Assembly (NCBI GenBank): GCA_021838785.1
Contig: JAKCCV010000015.1
Span: 29,431-93,430 of the forward strand
Direction of reading: 5' to 3'
DNA length: 64,000 bases
Source of the DNA: Acidobacteriota bacterium
GTDB taxonomy: Bacteria; Acidobacteriota; Terriglobia; UBA7540
Position numbers and translations under genes: made by a program. The notes beneath the pieces were generated by a model that did no database searches, was not told where the DNA came from, and saw only the letters and a list, made by a program, of their open reading frames with translations. This document shows, piece after piece, positions 48,297 to 57,783 of this stretch; the stretch's first letter is position 1; each line of letters begins with the position of its first letter.

Positions 48297-49658
48297 TCAA
48301 CCTGCGGCGCGCGAACCAACCGCCTCCGGGAGCTTGGCCTCCTCCGCCGGGAACAGCTCGGGAAACTCAAATCGAATGGTCGTTCCTTGGCCCGGCCGGC
48401 TGTCAATGTGCATGAGAAAATCCTGACCGTAAAGCGCTTTCAACCGTTCGCGAACGTTGACCATGCCGATGCCGGAGGCGGAAATCTCTTTATCTTGGGC
48501 GAACGACATGCCCACCCCGTCGTCGCTGACCTCAATGACGATTCGGCCTTGGGCGCGGCTGGAGCGAAAAGCAATGGTGCCGCCGTCAATTTTGGGGCCA
48601 ATACCGTGCCGAATGGCGTTCTCGACCACAGGTTGCAAGATCATGCTGGGGACAACGGCATCGAGTGTGTCGGGAGCAATTTCCTTGCGGATCCGAAGCT
48701 TATCGCGGCCGAAGCGCGCCACTTCAATATCCAAATAGTCATCAATAAACTCCAACTCTTGGCGAAGGGTCACAAAGTGCGTCTGCGTTCTAAGCCGGCG
48801 CCGGAGAATGCTCGAAAGCTTGAACAGCAACTCGCGCGCGCGGTCGGGATCGAAGCGAATCAGGGAGGAGATCGTGTTCAGGGTATTGAAAAGAAAATGA
48901 GGATTAATCTGGCTGATGAGGGCGTCCACACGGGCCTGGATGAGCGCGCGTTCCTTTTCCTCCAGTTTCCGTTCAATCCGCGTGCTATTCCAAATGCGTA
49001 ACGGTAATGCCACGGCGATCGCCGTGGCCATCATGATTAGGGCTTCCGTCCAGTCATTGGATGGCTTCACGTAGAAAAGCCAATGATGAGCCTGGACCAA
49101 CTGCCCGACCGCGATGCGGGACATCTCGAGGAAAATGCACAGCAAGAAAAATAGAACCTGCCAGTCCATGGCGGGCTGCTTGAACCGCTGCTTGATGGAG
49201 AGATACAGGCTTTTGTCAATGAACGGAGAAAACTTCCAGATTTCTTCTTTGTTGGGGCAAATCCATCGCGCCGAGCCCGCGACGACGGCATAAAGAACGG
49301 CCATCGGAAGCGCCAAAATTTCATGGCCGATTAAGACGGCGGGCAGGCTGACCATGCTCCCCACCATCAGCCCCACCATCGTGCCGCCGAGAAGTCCGGC
49401 GACGACGGTGATCTCCAGGCTCAGGTCCGTGCCCTGATAATGAGTCGGCAGAAGACGCGCCAAAACGCCCAAGGTGAAGGGCACGCCCAGAAATGCCGCA
49501 AACAGGAGTTTCTGCCGTGGGGTGCGAACTTCCGTTAACAGAAGCCGCCGGAACTTATCAAAGCGGGCAATGATGCTGGCGAGCGACGCAATCACCCCCA
49601 GCTTGATGAGAAGAATGACCAGGACATACGGCAGCGAGCCATTGACCGTATGGGTCAT
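48297..49658 (-). CDS. LytS/YehU-type sensor histidine kinase
   Basis: 453 residues. The first 220 contain about six membrane segments of the 5TM-LYT kind ([14 protein letters not shown] near 88). A helix then leads to the His_kinase domain with phospho-acceptor His254 in [11 protein letters not shown] and an ATPase domain with the N box [11 protein letters not shown] near 345 and DDGVGM. Such kinases pair with LytTR response regulators, but none is adjacent. Its start overlaps the stop of the ThiS-like gene by ATGA. Confidence 0.92.
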   Translation of the reverse strand: MTHTVNGSLPYVLVILLIKLGVIASLASIIARFDKFRRLLLTEVRTPRQKLLFAAFLGVPFTLGVLARLLPTHYQGTDLSLEITVVAGLLGGTMVGLMVGSMVSLPAVLIGHEILALPMAVLYAVVAGSARWICPNKEEIWKFSPFIDKSLYLSIKQRFKQPAMDWQVLFFLLCIFLEMSRIAVGQLVQAHHWLFYVKPSNDWTEALIMMATAIAVALPLRIWNSTRIERKLEEKERALIQARVDALISQINPHFLFNTLNTISSLIRFDPDRARELLFKLSSILRRRLRTQTHFVTLRQELEFIDDYLDIEVARFGRDKLRIRKEIAPDTLDAVVPSMILQPVVENAIRHGIGPKIDGGTIAFRSSRAQGRIVIEVSDDGVGMSFAQDKEISASGIGMVNVRERLKALYGQDFLMHIDSRPGQGTTIRFEFPELFPAEEAKLPEAVGSRAAG

Positions 49659-49891
49659 AGAATGAGCCGCTCCTCGATGCGGGTCGTGGGCGCGCCGCCG
49701 CCCACCAGTTGGACAATTTCAAGAGAGTCGCCTTCTTGCAGGGGAGTTTCAGCCCACTCGCGGCGCAAAACCAACTGCCGGTTGCGCTCGACCGCCACTC
49801 GGTCAACGGGCAAGCGCAACCAGTTAAGAAGACTCTCCACCGTCAGCCCCTCCGGTGTTTCGCGTTGTTCGCCGTTAATTTGGACTTTCAT
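49655..49891 (-). CDS. thiS: ThiS-like sulfur-carrier protein with residues beyond the Gly-Gly
   Basis: 78 residues with a ubiquitin-like beta-grasp pattern. The ending [13 protein letters not shown] is the ThiS C-terminus, but 12 more residues ([12 protein letters not shown]) follow. ThiS works through a free C-terminal Gly that becomes a thiocarboxylate, so either a protease trims it, as for some carriers that end past Gly-Gly, or it is no longer a sulfur carrier. The tail exists partly because the stop overlaps the sensor kinase start. No thiG, thiF or thiE is near. Confidence 0.75.
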   Translation of the reverse strand: MKVQINGEQRETPEGLTVESLLNWLRLPVDRVAVERNRQLVLRREWAETPLQEGDSLEIVQLVGGGAPTTRIEERLIL

Positions 49892-50181
49892 TCGCCAGTA
49901 GATGGCGCGGGTGATGGAGATTTCGGGTTCGCCGGCAGTTCGATTTCGCCGGCACGAATGCGGCCGATGACGTCCCGATGCTGAGCCTCTAAACGTTGGC
50001 GCAGTTTTTCTTCAGAGTAATCCGGTAAGTTCAGTAAGTCCTGATGGGTCGTCTTCACGGAATGAATGACGGCTCCGCGAACATAGACCGCAGTCTCAAT
50101 CCCCGCACCTCGGCGGGTTTCCGTCTGAACATGATACACGGTCCCCCCGTGGACGATCTCCGTGTTGAAGCCCGTCACCAT
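49888..50181 (-). CDS. Conserved hypothetical protein
   Basis: 97 residues. N-terminal part ([18 protein letters not shown], then [17 protein letters not shown]) is two beta hairpins of a widespread small family without known function; the rest is a helix and a Pro/Ser tail. Overlaps the ThiS-like gene by ATGA, so the three genes from here to the sensor kinase form a tightly coupled unit. Confidence 0.75.
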   Translation of the reverse strand: MVTGFNTEIVHGGTVYHVQTETRRGAGIETAVYVRGAVIHSVKTTHQDLLNLPDYSEEKLRQRLEAQHRDVIGRIRAGEIELPANPKSPSPAPSTGE

Positions 50182-50326
50182 ACGATTAGCCCTGCGGGAA
50201 TCCCTCCCACCGTCGGTTAAATCATAACGACTCCGAGAGGGAGGTGCAAGCCGCTGGCGGTAGCTTCACCGCAACCGCCGAGCTCGTCCGGAGGGAACCG
50301 TCCGCCTCCACGACCAGTCCTCCTTG

Positions 50327-50644
50327 CTATTTCACCTTGATAAAGACAATCACGAGCGTGTAAAGCGCCAGCGACTCGATGAAGATCAGGGCTAAAATCA
50401 GGAACAGAAAAATCCCCTGCCTCGCCCCCGGATTACGCGCCACGCCTTCGCAAGCGGCCGCCGCAGCCTTCCCCTGGCCGAGCCCGCAGAGGCCCGAAGC
50501 AATCGCCATCGAGAACCCCGCCGCAATGGGAACCCAATTCGTGGCATGGCTCATCGCGGCGGGCGCCTGTGTTTGCCCGAACAGCGGCGCGGCGTACAAC
50601 AGTCCCATCACCGCGCTCATTAAACCTAAGATCTTCGCCTTCAC
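50327..50644 (-). CDS. atpE: ATP synthase F0 subunit c
   Basis: 105 residues from a GTG, longer than the usual 70-90 because of a hydrophobic, signal-like N-terminus of about 30 residues (ending LFGQTQAPAA). Two membrane helices form the rotor hairpin, with RNP in the polar loop (Arg70). The ion-binding Glu is E90, in FIESLALY. Gln57 in helix 1, Ser91 and Tyr95 sit at the spacing of the Na+ ligands of Ilyobacter subunit c (Gln32, Glu65, Ser66, Tyr70); the Pro28 equivalent is Cys53. A hairpin and AGGAGG lie directly upstream. Confidence 0.94.
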   Translation of the reverse strand: MKAKILGLMSAVMGLLYAAPLFGQTQAPAAMSHATNWVPIAAGFSMAIASGLCGLGQGKAAAAACEGVARNPGARQGIFLFLILALIFIESLALYTLVIVFIKVK

Positions 50645-50659
50645 AGTTCCTCCTTAAAA

Positions 50660-50686
50660 GATTCTTCAGTTCGCTTCCGAAGAATC
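50660..50686 (-). promoter_or_regulatory. Hairpin directly before the atpE ribosome site
   Basis: Perfect 8-bp stem GATTCTTC/GAAGAATC (50660-50667 with 50679-50686), 11-base loop, then TTTT and the AGGAGG of atpE. It could protect a processed atpE message or attenuate transcription; c subunits are needed in many more copies than subunit a. Confidence 0.5.
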
Positions 50687-50824
50687 GTTTGAAATTCCGC
50701 CGGGAGGTGGTTCCTCATCTCTGCTGGGGCAGGACGAGGCTCACACTGGCGGATGAAGCCATAATGAAATTTTGCGAACCCGCTCCTTCCGTCTGTTTAT
50801 GGACTCCGGGCTATTTCATCGGCT

Positions 50825-51580
50825 TTAGTGCTCCTCCGAAGTCGCTAAAGCAATGTAAAGCGCCGGAAGGATCATAAAGACATAGGCTTGTAAGAATGAT
50901 TCGAAAACATGCAGCGCCATAAAGACCGAAGGAACACCGATGGGAACTAAAGAGGTAAAAACCTTCGGCAGTTGGTCACCGGCCAACATGTTGGCCCATA
51001 GACGCACGCTGAGCGAAAGCATCCGCAAAAAATTACTGAAAACTTCCACCGGAAACATGAGGGGGGCCATCGCCAGCATGGGCCCCGTCAAGTGGCGAAG
51101 GTAGCCCAGCAATCCCTTTTCGCGCATGCCGTGGTAATTGTAGTAAACGAAAGCCACCACCGCGCATCCCAACGGTACGTGGATGTCCGCGGTCGGCGTC
51201 ACGAGCGTGGGAATCAACCCCTGCACATTGCAGAGAAGAACGAAGAGGCCCAGGGTGCCGATCATGGCAACATAGCGCCGGCCGCCGTGGCCAATGACTT
51301 CATCCACCATGTTGTGGGTAAACTCAAGAAAGGATTCCATCGCCAATTGGAACTTGCCGGGGTTTTCAACGGAAAGCCGACTTCGCAGGATGAGCGCTCC
51401 CACGACGATGACCAAAAACACCAGCACTTCGCCCGCAACGTAGTTGGCAATGGGGTGCAAGGGGTCTTCAGGCCGCACAAACGCCAAACGCGGAATTCGC
51501 GCCAACACGTCCAACAAAGCCGTGACAGCATGGCCAAAAAGGCCGTTCAAGATGGCGGTAAACCAAAGTTCGTGTTCCAT
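50825..51580 (-). CDS. atpB: ATP synthase F0 subunit a
   Basis: 251 residues with five or six membrane helices. The essential Arg lies in LSLSVRLWANMLAGDQL (about 185), and the last helix has the conserved Gln in FLQAYVFMILPALYIALA. It forms the half-channels through which ions reach the c-ring. Order atpZ-atpI-atpB-atpE is normal, but the b, delta and F1 genes do not follow. Confidence 0.95.
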   Translation of the reverse strand: MEHELWFTAILNGLFGHAVTALLDVLARIPRLAFVRPEDPLHPIANYVAGEVLVFLVIVVGALILRSRLSVENPGKFQLAMESFLEFTHNMVDEVIGHGGRRYVAMIGTLGLFVLLCNVQGLIPTLVTPTADIHVPLGCAVVAFVYYNYHGMREKGLLGYLRHLTGPMLAMAPLMFPVEVFSNFLRMLSLSVRLWANMLAGDQLPKVFTSLVPIGVPSVFMALHVFESFLQAYVFMILPALYIALATSEEH

Positions 51581-51672
51581 GGTGCTGTTTCAGTCGCCTC
51601 GTCCCGAATTTAATGCGTCAGCGTTGGAAAACCCAAGCTGCGCTGTGGCTTGAGGGTCTTGCCCCTCGGCAT

Positions 51673-52071
51673 TCACGGCCGCATCATCCAGGCACCCAAC
51701 ACAAAGAGCGACTCCAGAACGGCTCCGGCAAGCGGCACCAGCAGGCCCGTCGCCACCGCAACCATCGGCAGCGAATGCGTCTCATAAAGAAGCAAAATCG
51801 CCCCCAGCGCCAGCGGATAACGCAGGAAGAAGGTGGCCCCCATTCGTTTAGGGGCGCCGTCCGCGGCCGCCTCAAGCGCCGAGCGCACGGCCTGCTCTAG
51901 CCAGCGGTAACCCAAGATGGAAATTATGGCGCCAAGCGCAAAGCCGGCCGCCGCCGCGCCTTTGCTGTCAATCCCCAGCGCGCCGGTAGCCACGGCTCCC
52001 ACGGCAACCATCCAGCGTGGCAGTCTTTTCTCCGAACCTTCAACCGCGTCGGGAAGGATTTTTGCTTCCAT
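51673..52071 (-). CDS. atpI: ATP synthase subunit I (AtpI-like)
   Basis: 132 residues with about four hydrophobic segments (near 22-38, 42-56, 85-98 and 103-128). Resembles the ATP-synt_I family, which helps assemble the c-ring. It overlaps atpZ by 32 bases in another frame; a Met at codon 21 would remove the overlap but also part of the first segment. Confidence 0.75.
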   Translation of the reverse strand: MEAKILPDAVEGSEKRLPRWMVAVGAVATGALGIDSKGAAAAGFALGAIISILGYRWLEQAVRSALEAAADGAPKRMGATFFLRYPLALGAILLLYETHSLPMVAVATGLLVPLAGAVLESLFVLGAWMMRP

Positions 52072-52297
52072 CAGTTTTGGACGTTCGAGTGACCAGTTGG
52101 ATAACTTCCGTAATTCCGCCCGCTGTCCCGAGCCCAGCCCCTATCATACCGAAAATGGGCGTGGTATGGAAATGGTCGTCGAGCCACCAGCCCAACAGAT
52201 ACCCACCCACCAGCCCTGCCGGAATGATCAGGCCCAGGCTCGTATAGAAGGCTACCTGCGCCCAAACGTCGGTCAGCTTTCCGCCCGCGCGTGGCAC
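52040..52297 (-). CDS. atpZ: AtpZ-like F0 accessory protein
   Basis: 85 residues. Two membrane helices with the family pattern: WAQVAFYTSLGLIIPAGLVGGYLLGWWLDD (in pieces), then PIFGMIGAGLGTAGGITEVI. Matches the F0F1-ATPase subunit family (ATPase_gene1), thought to carry Mg2+ or Ca2+ or to help assembly. It starts only 11 bases after the nuoN stop, joining the ATPase genes to the complex I operon. Confidence 0.85.
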   Translation of the reverse strand: MPRAGGKLTDVWAQVAFYTSLGLIIPAGLVGGYLLGWWLDDHFHTTPIFGMIGAGLGTAGGITEVIQLVTRTSKTDGSKNPSRRG

Positions 52298-52308
52298 CCC
52301 GTCTCCCT

Positions 52309-53802
52309 CTACGAAAAGAACGGCCGCATGGCCTGCTGAGCCAAGGCAATAAAAGGTTCAGGGTAGATGCCGATAAACAGCGTCAAGCCCAGCGTGACCG
52401 CGAGCGCCAAGCGAAGTCCAGGCCCTGAGGCCAGCGGCACGGTATCCTGCGCCTCCTTCATGAACATGAGCGCGACAATACGAAAATAATAATACAGCGC
52501 CACCACCGCGTAGGCCACCCCCAAAACTGCCAACGCATAGTGGCGGGTTTCGATCAAGGAAAGAAAGATATAGTATTTTCCGATGAACCCGGCGGTGGGA
52601 GGGATTCCGGCCAGCGACAAGAGGAAGATCACCATCAGCACGGCGGGCAACGGCGCACGGGACATCAGGCCCGCGAAGTCATTCATTTCATCGCCAATAA
52701 TATTTTTACGGCGCAGCATGACGACGACGGCGAAAGCTCCCAGGTTCATGAACGCATATACCAGGAGGTAAATGAGGATTGCGGTTAATCCCTGGCGACC
52801 AGATGGGCCACTTCCCACGGCCACCACGCCGAGCAGCAAATAACCGACGTGGGAGATGGTCGAATAGCCGAAAAATCTTTTGACATTGGTTTGGGTGATG
52901 GCGGCGAGATTCCCCAGGGTGAGTGTCGCAATCGCAACGCCGATGGTGAGCGCTTGCCATTCCTGCCGCAACGGCCAAAGGCAACCGATCATCAGCCGGA
53001 GAAAGAGCGCGAAGGAAGCCACCTTGGGGCCCACGGAAAGAAACGCCGTGATGGAGGTGGGCGCGCCTTCGTAAGCATCCGGCGTCCATTGATGAAAAGG
53101 GACGGCCGCAATCTTGAAATAGAGTCCGGCCAACAGGGTGATCATCGCAATCCACGAGAGCGGATCATCCGCTGGACGCTCGGCCAGCCGCGCACTGATG
53201 ACGCTCAGCTTGGTTGAACCCGCGATGCCGTAAAGCAGCGACATGCCGTAGAGCAGCAAACCGGAAGAGAAGGCGCCCAGCAGCAAAAATTTGACTGCCG
53301 CTTCATTGGAGCGTCGGCTGCGACGCAAAAATCCGGTGAGCACATATTCTGAAAGCGCCATCAATTCGAGCGCGATAAATAAGACGATCAGGTCGGTGCC
53401 AGCGGCGAGCGCCATCATTCCAACGGCGGCCAAAAGCAACAGCGCGTAATATTCACCGTGGTGCGCCTTCTCAATTTCAAGGTAGCGGACCGAGATGAGG
53501 ATGACGATGGCGGTGGCGGCCAAAATGACAAGCTGAAGATAGATGGCAAAGAAATCGAGCGTGAAGCGGCCGTCAAAGGCGGCGTATGGAAGAAAGCCCG
53601 GATGAGCCATTGCCGCTTCCCAAAACAGGCCCACTTGGATGATGGCGAACGCCAAACCCGCCAGGGCCAAAATGGCGTTCCAGTACTTATGGGCGTCATC
53701 CAGGAAGAGGTCGAGCAGGAGGATGGCTAACCCAAAGATAGACAAGAGGATCTCGGGTTTTAAGATGATGTAATCGCCGAGCTGGAAGAAGTTGCTTAGC
53801 AT
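52309..53802 (-). CDS. nuoN: NADH-quinone oxidoreductase subunit N
   Basis: 497 residues with about 14 membrane helices; one of three antiporter-like subunits of complex I that pump protons. KIAAVPFHQWTPDAYEGAPTS (in pieces) near 230 holds the key Lys and the broken-helix motif. The ATG at 53802 lies one base after the nuoM stop; an open frame further upstream overlaps nuoM and is a shadow. Confidence 0.95.
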   Translation of the reverse strand: MLSNFFQLGDYIILKPEILLSIFGLAILLLDLFLDDAHKYWNAILALAGLAFAIIQVGLFWEAAMAHPGFLPYAAFDGRFTLDFFAIYLQLVILAATAIVILISVRYLEIEKAHHGEYYALLLLAAVGMMALAAGTDLIVLFIALELMALSEYVLTGFLRRSRRSNEAAVKFLLLGAFSSGLLLYGMSLLYGIAGSTKLSVISARLAERPADDPLSWIAMITLLAGLYFKIAAVPFHQWTPDAYEGAPTSITAFLSVGPKVASFALFLRLMIGCLWPLRQEWQALTIGVAIATLTLGNLAAITQTNVKRFFGYSTISHVGYLLLGVVAVGSGPSGRQGLTAILIYLLVYAFMNLGAFAVVVMLRRKNIIGDEMNDFAGLMSRAPLPAVLMVIFLLSLAGIPPTAGFIGKYYIFLSLIETRHYALAVLGVAYAVVALYYYFRIVALMFMKEAQDTVPLASGPGLRLALAVTLGLTLFIGIYPEPFIALAQQAMRPFFS

Positions 53803-53803
53803 G

Positions 53804-55423
53804 TTACGGGCGGGGACGGCCTTGAACGCCAAGCAACCTGCCGGGCCGAGCGGCATGGGGCGCTTGGGACGAAGGCGGCTTCGAGAGGGCTGCTTTCGCG
53901 GGCCGGTAGAAATTCGGATGGACTTCGGTCACGATGGCTTCGACCGGCTGCTGGAGCACCTTGAAAAAGGGTTTGGGGTAAAGGCCAATCCAAAAGGCCC
54001 AAAGGACCAAGGGAACCAGGGTCATGATTTCGCGCCAATTCAAATCCTTCAAGATTTGGTTTTTGGGGTTATCGCAGGGGCCGAACATGGTTCGCTGATA
54101 GAGCCACAGCATGTAAGCGGCGCCGAGCACGATGCCGACGACGGCCCATGCGGCCCAATGCCAATTGGCTTCAAAGGCGCCCTGCAAAATGGTGAATTCT
54201 CCGATAAAACCGTTCAGCAGCGGCAGCCCGATGCTCGACAACATGACAATCATGAAGAGGGTGGCATAGACCGGCATGACATTCGAGAGTCCGCCCAACT
54301 CCCGAATTTCCCTCGTGTGGCGTCGTTCGTAGATGAGCCCGACAATCAAGAACAACGCGCCGGTGGAGATGCCGTGATTGATCTGTTGAATAACACTGCC
54401 GGATAGTCCTTGCGGGTCGAGCGCAAAGATGCCGAGCGTGCAGAAGCCCAGGTGGCTGACCGAAGAATAGGCAATCAGTTTTTTCATGTCGCGTTGCATC
54501 ATGGAGACGAGCGCGCCATAAATGATGGCGATGATGGAGAGCGTGACCATCACGCGGACCACGCGCGGGTCGGCGCTCGCCCGCGGCAGCAGCGGCAGCG
54601 AAAAACGGATAAAGCCGTAGGTTCCCATCTTCAGCAAAACGCCGGCCAGCAGCACCGAGCCCGCCGTGGGAGCTTCCACGTGCGCGTCGGGCAGCCAAGT
54701 GTGAAACGGAAACATGGGCACCTTGATGGCGAAAGCGATGGCAAAGGCGGCAAAGACCCAAAGCTGGAGGTCGAGCGGCCAGGCGCTGGCGTGCTCCATC
54801 AAGCGGACGTAATTGAACGTATATTGGCCCGTGTCGGTGTGGTAGCGGAAATAGAGCGTCAAAATGCCGAGCAGCATCAGCACCGAACCCGCCAAGGTAT
54901 ATAAGAAGAATTTGATGGCGGCATAGAGCTTCCGCGGCCCACCCCAGACGCCGATGATGAAATACATGGGCACCAGCATGACTTCCCAAAAAACGTAAAA
55001 CAGGAAGAGGTCGAGCGACATAAAGACGCCCAACATGCCCACCTGAAGCAGCAGAAACACGACGTAATACTCTTTGACGCGGTTCTGGATGGCCGACCAA
55101 GAAGAAAGGACGGCCAAAAATCCCAGCACGGTGGTCAGCATGATGAGCAACAGGCTGATGCCGTCAATGCCCAGATGATAGGACGCGCCGATGGAGGGAA
55201 TCCACGGGGTCTTCTCGACGAATTTGAACAGTCCCTCCGTGGCCGGCGCCGAGGAGAACCAAAACACCAGCGGCAAGGAGACCAAAAACCCAAGGAACAT
55301 CACGACGTTGCCGCACCAGCGCAGGGCGTTCTTGTTCTCCGCCGGAATGAGCAGCAGCGGAACCATGCCCACCAGCGGCGTGAACAACACGATGCTCAGA
55401 ATGTGCTCATGGAGAAAGGTCAT
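53804..55423 (-). CDS. nuoM: NADH-quinone oxidoreductase subunit M
   Basis: 539 residues with about 14 membrane helices. Antiporter-like subunit; FAIKVPMFPFHTWLPDAHVEAPTAGS (in pieces) near 225 is diagnostic, as is the Glu in FYVFWEVMLVPMYFIIG near 145. The ATG at 55423 is preferred over the GTG one codon earlier because GAGG precedes it by six bases. Confidence 0.96.
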   Translation of the reverse strand: MTFLHEHILSIVLFTPLVGMVPLLLIPAENKNALRWCGNVVMFLGFLVSLPLVFWFSSAPATEGLFKFVEKTPWIPSIGASYHLGIDGISLLLIMLTTVLGFLAVLSSWSAIQNRVKEYYVVFLLLQVGMLGVFMSLDLFLFYVFWEVMLVPMYFIIGVWGGPRKLYAAIKFFLYTLAGSVLMLLGILTLYFRYHTDTGQYTFNYVRLMEHASAWPLDLQLWVFAAFAIAFAIKVPMFPFHTWLPDAHVEAPTAGSVLLAGVLLKMGTYGFIRFSLPLLPRASADPRVVRVMVTLSIIAIIYGALVSMMQRDMKKLIAYSSVSHLGFCTLGIFALDPQGLSGSVIQQINHGISTGALFLIVGLIYERRHTREIRELGGLSNVMPVYATLFMIVMLSSIGLPLLNGFIGEFTILQGAFEANWHWAAWAVVGIVLGAAYMLWLYQRTMFGPCDNPKNQILKDLNWREIMTLVPLVLWAFWIGLYPKPFFKVLQQPVEAIVTEVHPNFYRPAKAALSKPPSSQAPHAARPGRLLGVQGRPRP

Positions 55424-55431
55424 CACGAACC

Positions 55432-57447
55432 TCAGTGAACGTGCAGCCAGTAATACGCCATCAGAATGAGCGCGCCGAGCGTAATCATCCAGGCGTAATT
55501 TTGAACCCGGCCGGTTTGAATCACGCGAACCGGATAGCTCAACAACCTCACGGCGTGAGCGAAAACATTCACCAAACCATCCACCACCCCTTTATCGAAC
55601 AGGCGGGAAAGCTCGGCCGTCAGGCGCGTCAGCAGGCCCACGCCGTTGACGCCCGCGTCCACCACCAATTGGTCAAAGGCGGCCAGCAGATTGCCCAGGT
55701 CCTGGGCCCGGTGAACGACCACGGCGTCATAGAGCTCGTCCACGTAGTACTTGTTCACGAGCAGCTCATAGACGGGCGCGGCCGCCACGGCCAGACGGTC
55801 GGCCAGTCCCGGCCGGCGAAGAACCATCGCATAGGCGACGCCGATGCCGACCAAAACCACGAGCAACGTGGCCGCCATCAATCCCAGCTCCAGGCCGTGG
55901 CCGTAGCGGGCGCTGTGAAGGGCGACGGGGTTGGCGAAGACGGGCGCGAGGAAATGCTGGAATCGCGCCACGGGCCAGTTCACGTAGCCGCCCAGCACCG
56001 AAAGCGCGCCCAAGACGACCAGCGGCATCAACATGCTCCAAGGCGATTCGTGGAGGTGATGCTCAGCCTCGGGGGTGAGGCGCGACGGCCCAAAGAAGGT
56101 CATCAACAGCAGCCGAAACATGTAGAAGGCGGTCAAGCCCGCCGTCAGCCAGCCGACCACCCACAGCGCCAGGTGACCGTAAGGGCTGGAGATGGAATCC
56201 CACAGGATTTCATCCTTACTGAAAAACCCGGCAAAGCCGGGAATGCCGCAGATGGCCAGGGTGGCAGCGAGGAAGGTGGCAAAGGTGATGGGAATTTTTC
56301 GCCACAGGCCGCCCATTTTGCGCATATCTTGCTCGCCGCCGAGGGCGTGAATCACGCTGCCGGCCCCCAAAAAGAGGAGCGCCTTGAAGAAGGCGTGGGT
56401 CATCAAGTGGAAAATGCCGGCGGCAAACGCGCCCACGCCGCAGGCCAGGAACATGTAGCCGAGTTGGCTGACGGTGGAATAGGCGAGCACGCGCTTAATG
56501 TCATTCTGCACCAGGCCCATGGAGGCGGCCCAGATGGCGGTGGCGGCTCCCACGCCGGCGACGACGCCGAGGGCCGTCGGCGCCAGCACGTAGAGCGCGC
56601 TCGAGCGCGCCACCATGTACACGCCGGCGGTGACCATGGTGGCGGCGTGAATCAAGGCGCTGACGGGCGTGGGGCCTTCCATGGCGTCCGGCAGCCAGAC
56701 GTAGAGGGGAATTTGAGCCGATTTCCCCGTGGCGCCCAGGAACAGCAGCAGGCAAATGGCCGTGATGACGCCGTTGCCGACGGCGAAATGTCCGCTTCGC
56801 GCCGCGGCCGTGATTTGCTCAAAATTCAGGCTGCCGAAGGTGACGGTTATCAGCATCACGCCCAGCAAAAATCCCGCATCGCCGATGCGATTCACCACAA
56901 ACGCTTTTTTGCCGGCGTCGGCCGCCGAGCGGCGCTCAAAATAAAATCCAATCAGAAAATAGGAGCACAGCCCCACGCCTTCCCAGCCCGCGAACATCAG
57001 CAAGTAATTGTCCGCCAGCACCAACACCAGCATGGAGAACAAGAACAGATTCATGTAGCCGAAAAAGCGGTAGTAACCCTGCTCATGTCCCATGTAGCCG
57101 ATGGAATAGACGTGGATGACAAAGCCGACACCGGTGACCACGAGCAGCATGACCGCCGAAAGCGGGTCCAGAAGAAGACCCACGCGGACGACGAATTGCC
57201 CCAGGGTTCCGTTGGAAAGATGAAAGGCGCCGGCGGGAAGCCAAGTGTAGAGGACTTGGGTGAAGAGATGATGGGGCCGACCAAGGAGTTCGGCGAAAGC
57301 GCCCACCGCCCACGCGAAGGAAACTCCGGGCAACCCCACCGAGATGACGGAAATGGCTCGCCGGCTCAGGCGGCGGCCCGCCAACAACTGGAGGGCCGCG
57401 CCAAGCGCGGGCAGAAGCGGAATCAGCCAGAGGCGGTTGAGCATCAT
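55432..57447 (-). CDS. nuoL: NADH-quinone oxidoreductase subunit L
   Basis: 671 residues. Largest antiporter-like subunit, with about 16 membrane helices and the long lateral helix at the C-terminus. FAGWEGVGLCSYFLIGFYF near 152 and KSAQIPLYVWLPDAMEGPTPVSALIHAATMV (in pieces) near 240 are diagnostic. It follows nuoK by 33 bases. Confidence 0.96.
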   Translation of the reverse strand: MMLNRLWLIPLLPALGAALQLLAGRRLSRRAISVISVGLPGVSFAWAVGAFAELLGRPHHLFTQVLYTWLPAGAFHLSNGTLGQFVVRVGLLLDPLSAVMLLVVTGVGFVIHVYSIGYMGHEQGYYRFFGYMNLFLFSMLVLVLADNYLLMFAGWEGVGLCSYFLIGFYFERRSAADAGKKAFVVNRIGDAGFLLGVMLITVTFGSLNFEQITAAARSGHFAVGNGVITAICLLLFLGATGKSAQIPLYVWLPDAMEGPTPVSALIHAATMVTAGVYMVARSSALYVLAPTALGVVAGVGAATAIWAASMGLVQNDIKRVLAYSTVSQLGYMFLACGVGAFAAGIFHLMTHAFFKALLFLGAGSVIHALGGEQDMRKMGGLWRKIPITFATFLAATLAICGIPGFAGFFSKDEILWDSISSPYGHLALWVVGWLTAGLTAFYMFRLLLMTFFGPSRLTPEAEHHLHESPWSMLMPLVVLGALSVLGGYVNWPVARFQHFLAPVFANPVALHSARYGHGLELGLMAATLLVVLVGIGVAYAMVLRRPGLADRLAVAAAPVYELLVNKYYVDELYDAVVVHRAQDLGNLLAAFDQLVVDAGVNGVGLLTRLTAELSRLFDKGVVDGLVNVFAHAVRLLSYPVRVIQTGRVQNYAWMITLGALILMAYYWLHVH

Positions 57448-57480
57448 CGCAGGGCTAAACAGGTTTCTTTCCTCTTCCTC

Positions 57481-57783
57481 TTACCACTTCAAAAGGTCCA
57501 TCTCATCGGCGTTGACGGTTTCCTTGTTGCGAAACAGCGCCACAATCAAGGCCAATCCGACCACGGCCTCCGCGGCGGCATCGGCAATGACAAACACGGC
57601 AAACACTTGCCCGGTCACGGCATGCCAGAGCTGCGAAAAGGCGACCAAGTTGATGTTCGCGGCGTTGAGCATCAGCTCGATGGACATGAGCATGACCAGG
57701 ACGTTGCGGCGCAGGAGCACGCCCAGGATGCCGATGACCAACAGTCCGACGCTCAAAAGAAGAAACCATTGCGTGGGAATCAA
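57481..57783 (-). CDS. nuoK: NADH-quinone oxidoreductase subunit K
   Basis: 100 residues, the family length. The start is a TTG at 57783 overlapping the nuoJ stop, with AGGAGG five bases before it; a longer frame runs upstream but is a shadow of nuoJ. Three membrane helices; the two conserved glutamates are in LMSIELMLNAANINLV and DAAAEAVVGLAL. They are part of the proton path in complex I. Confidence 0.94.
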   Translation of the reverse strand: MIPTQWFLLLSVGLLVIGILGVLLRRNVLVMLMSIELMLNAANINLVAFSQLWHAVTGQVFAVFVIADAAAEAVVGLALIVALFRNKETVNADEMDLLKW

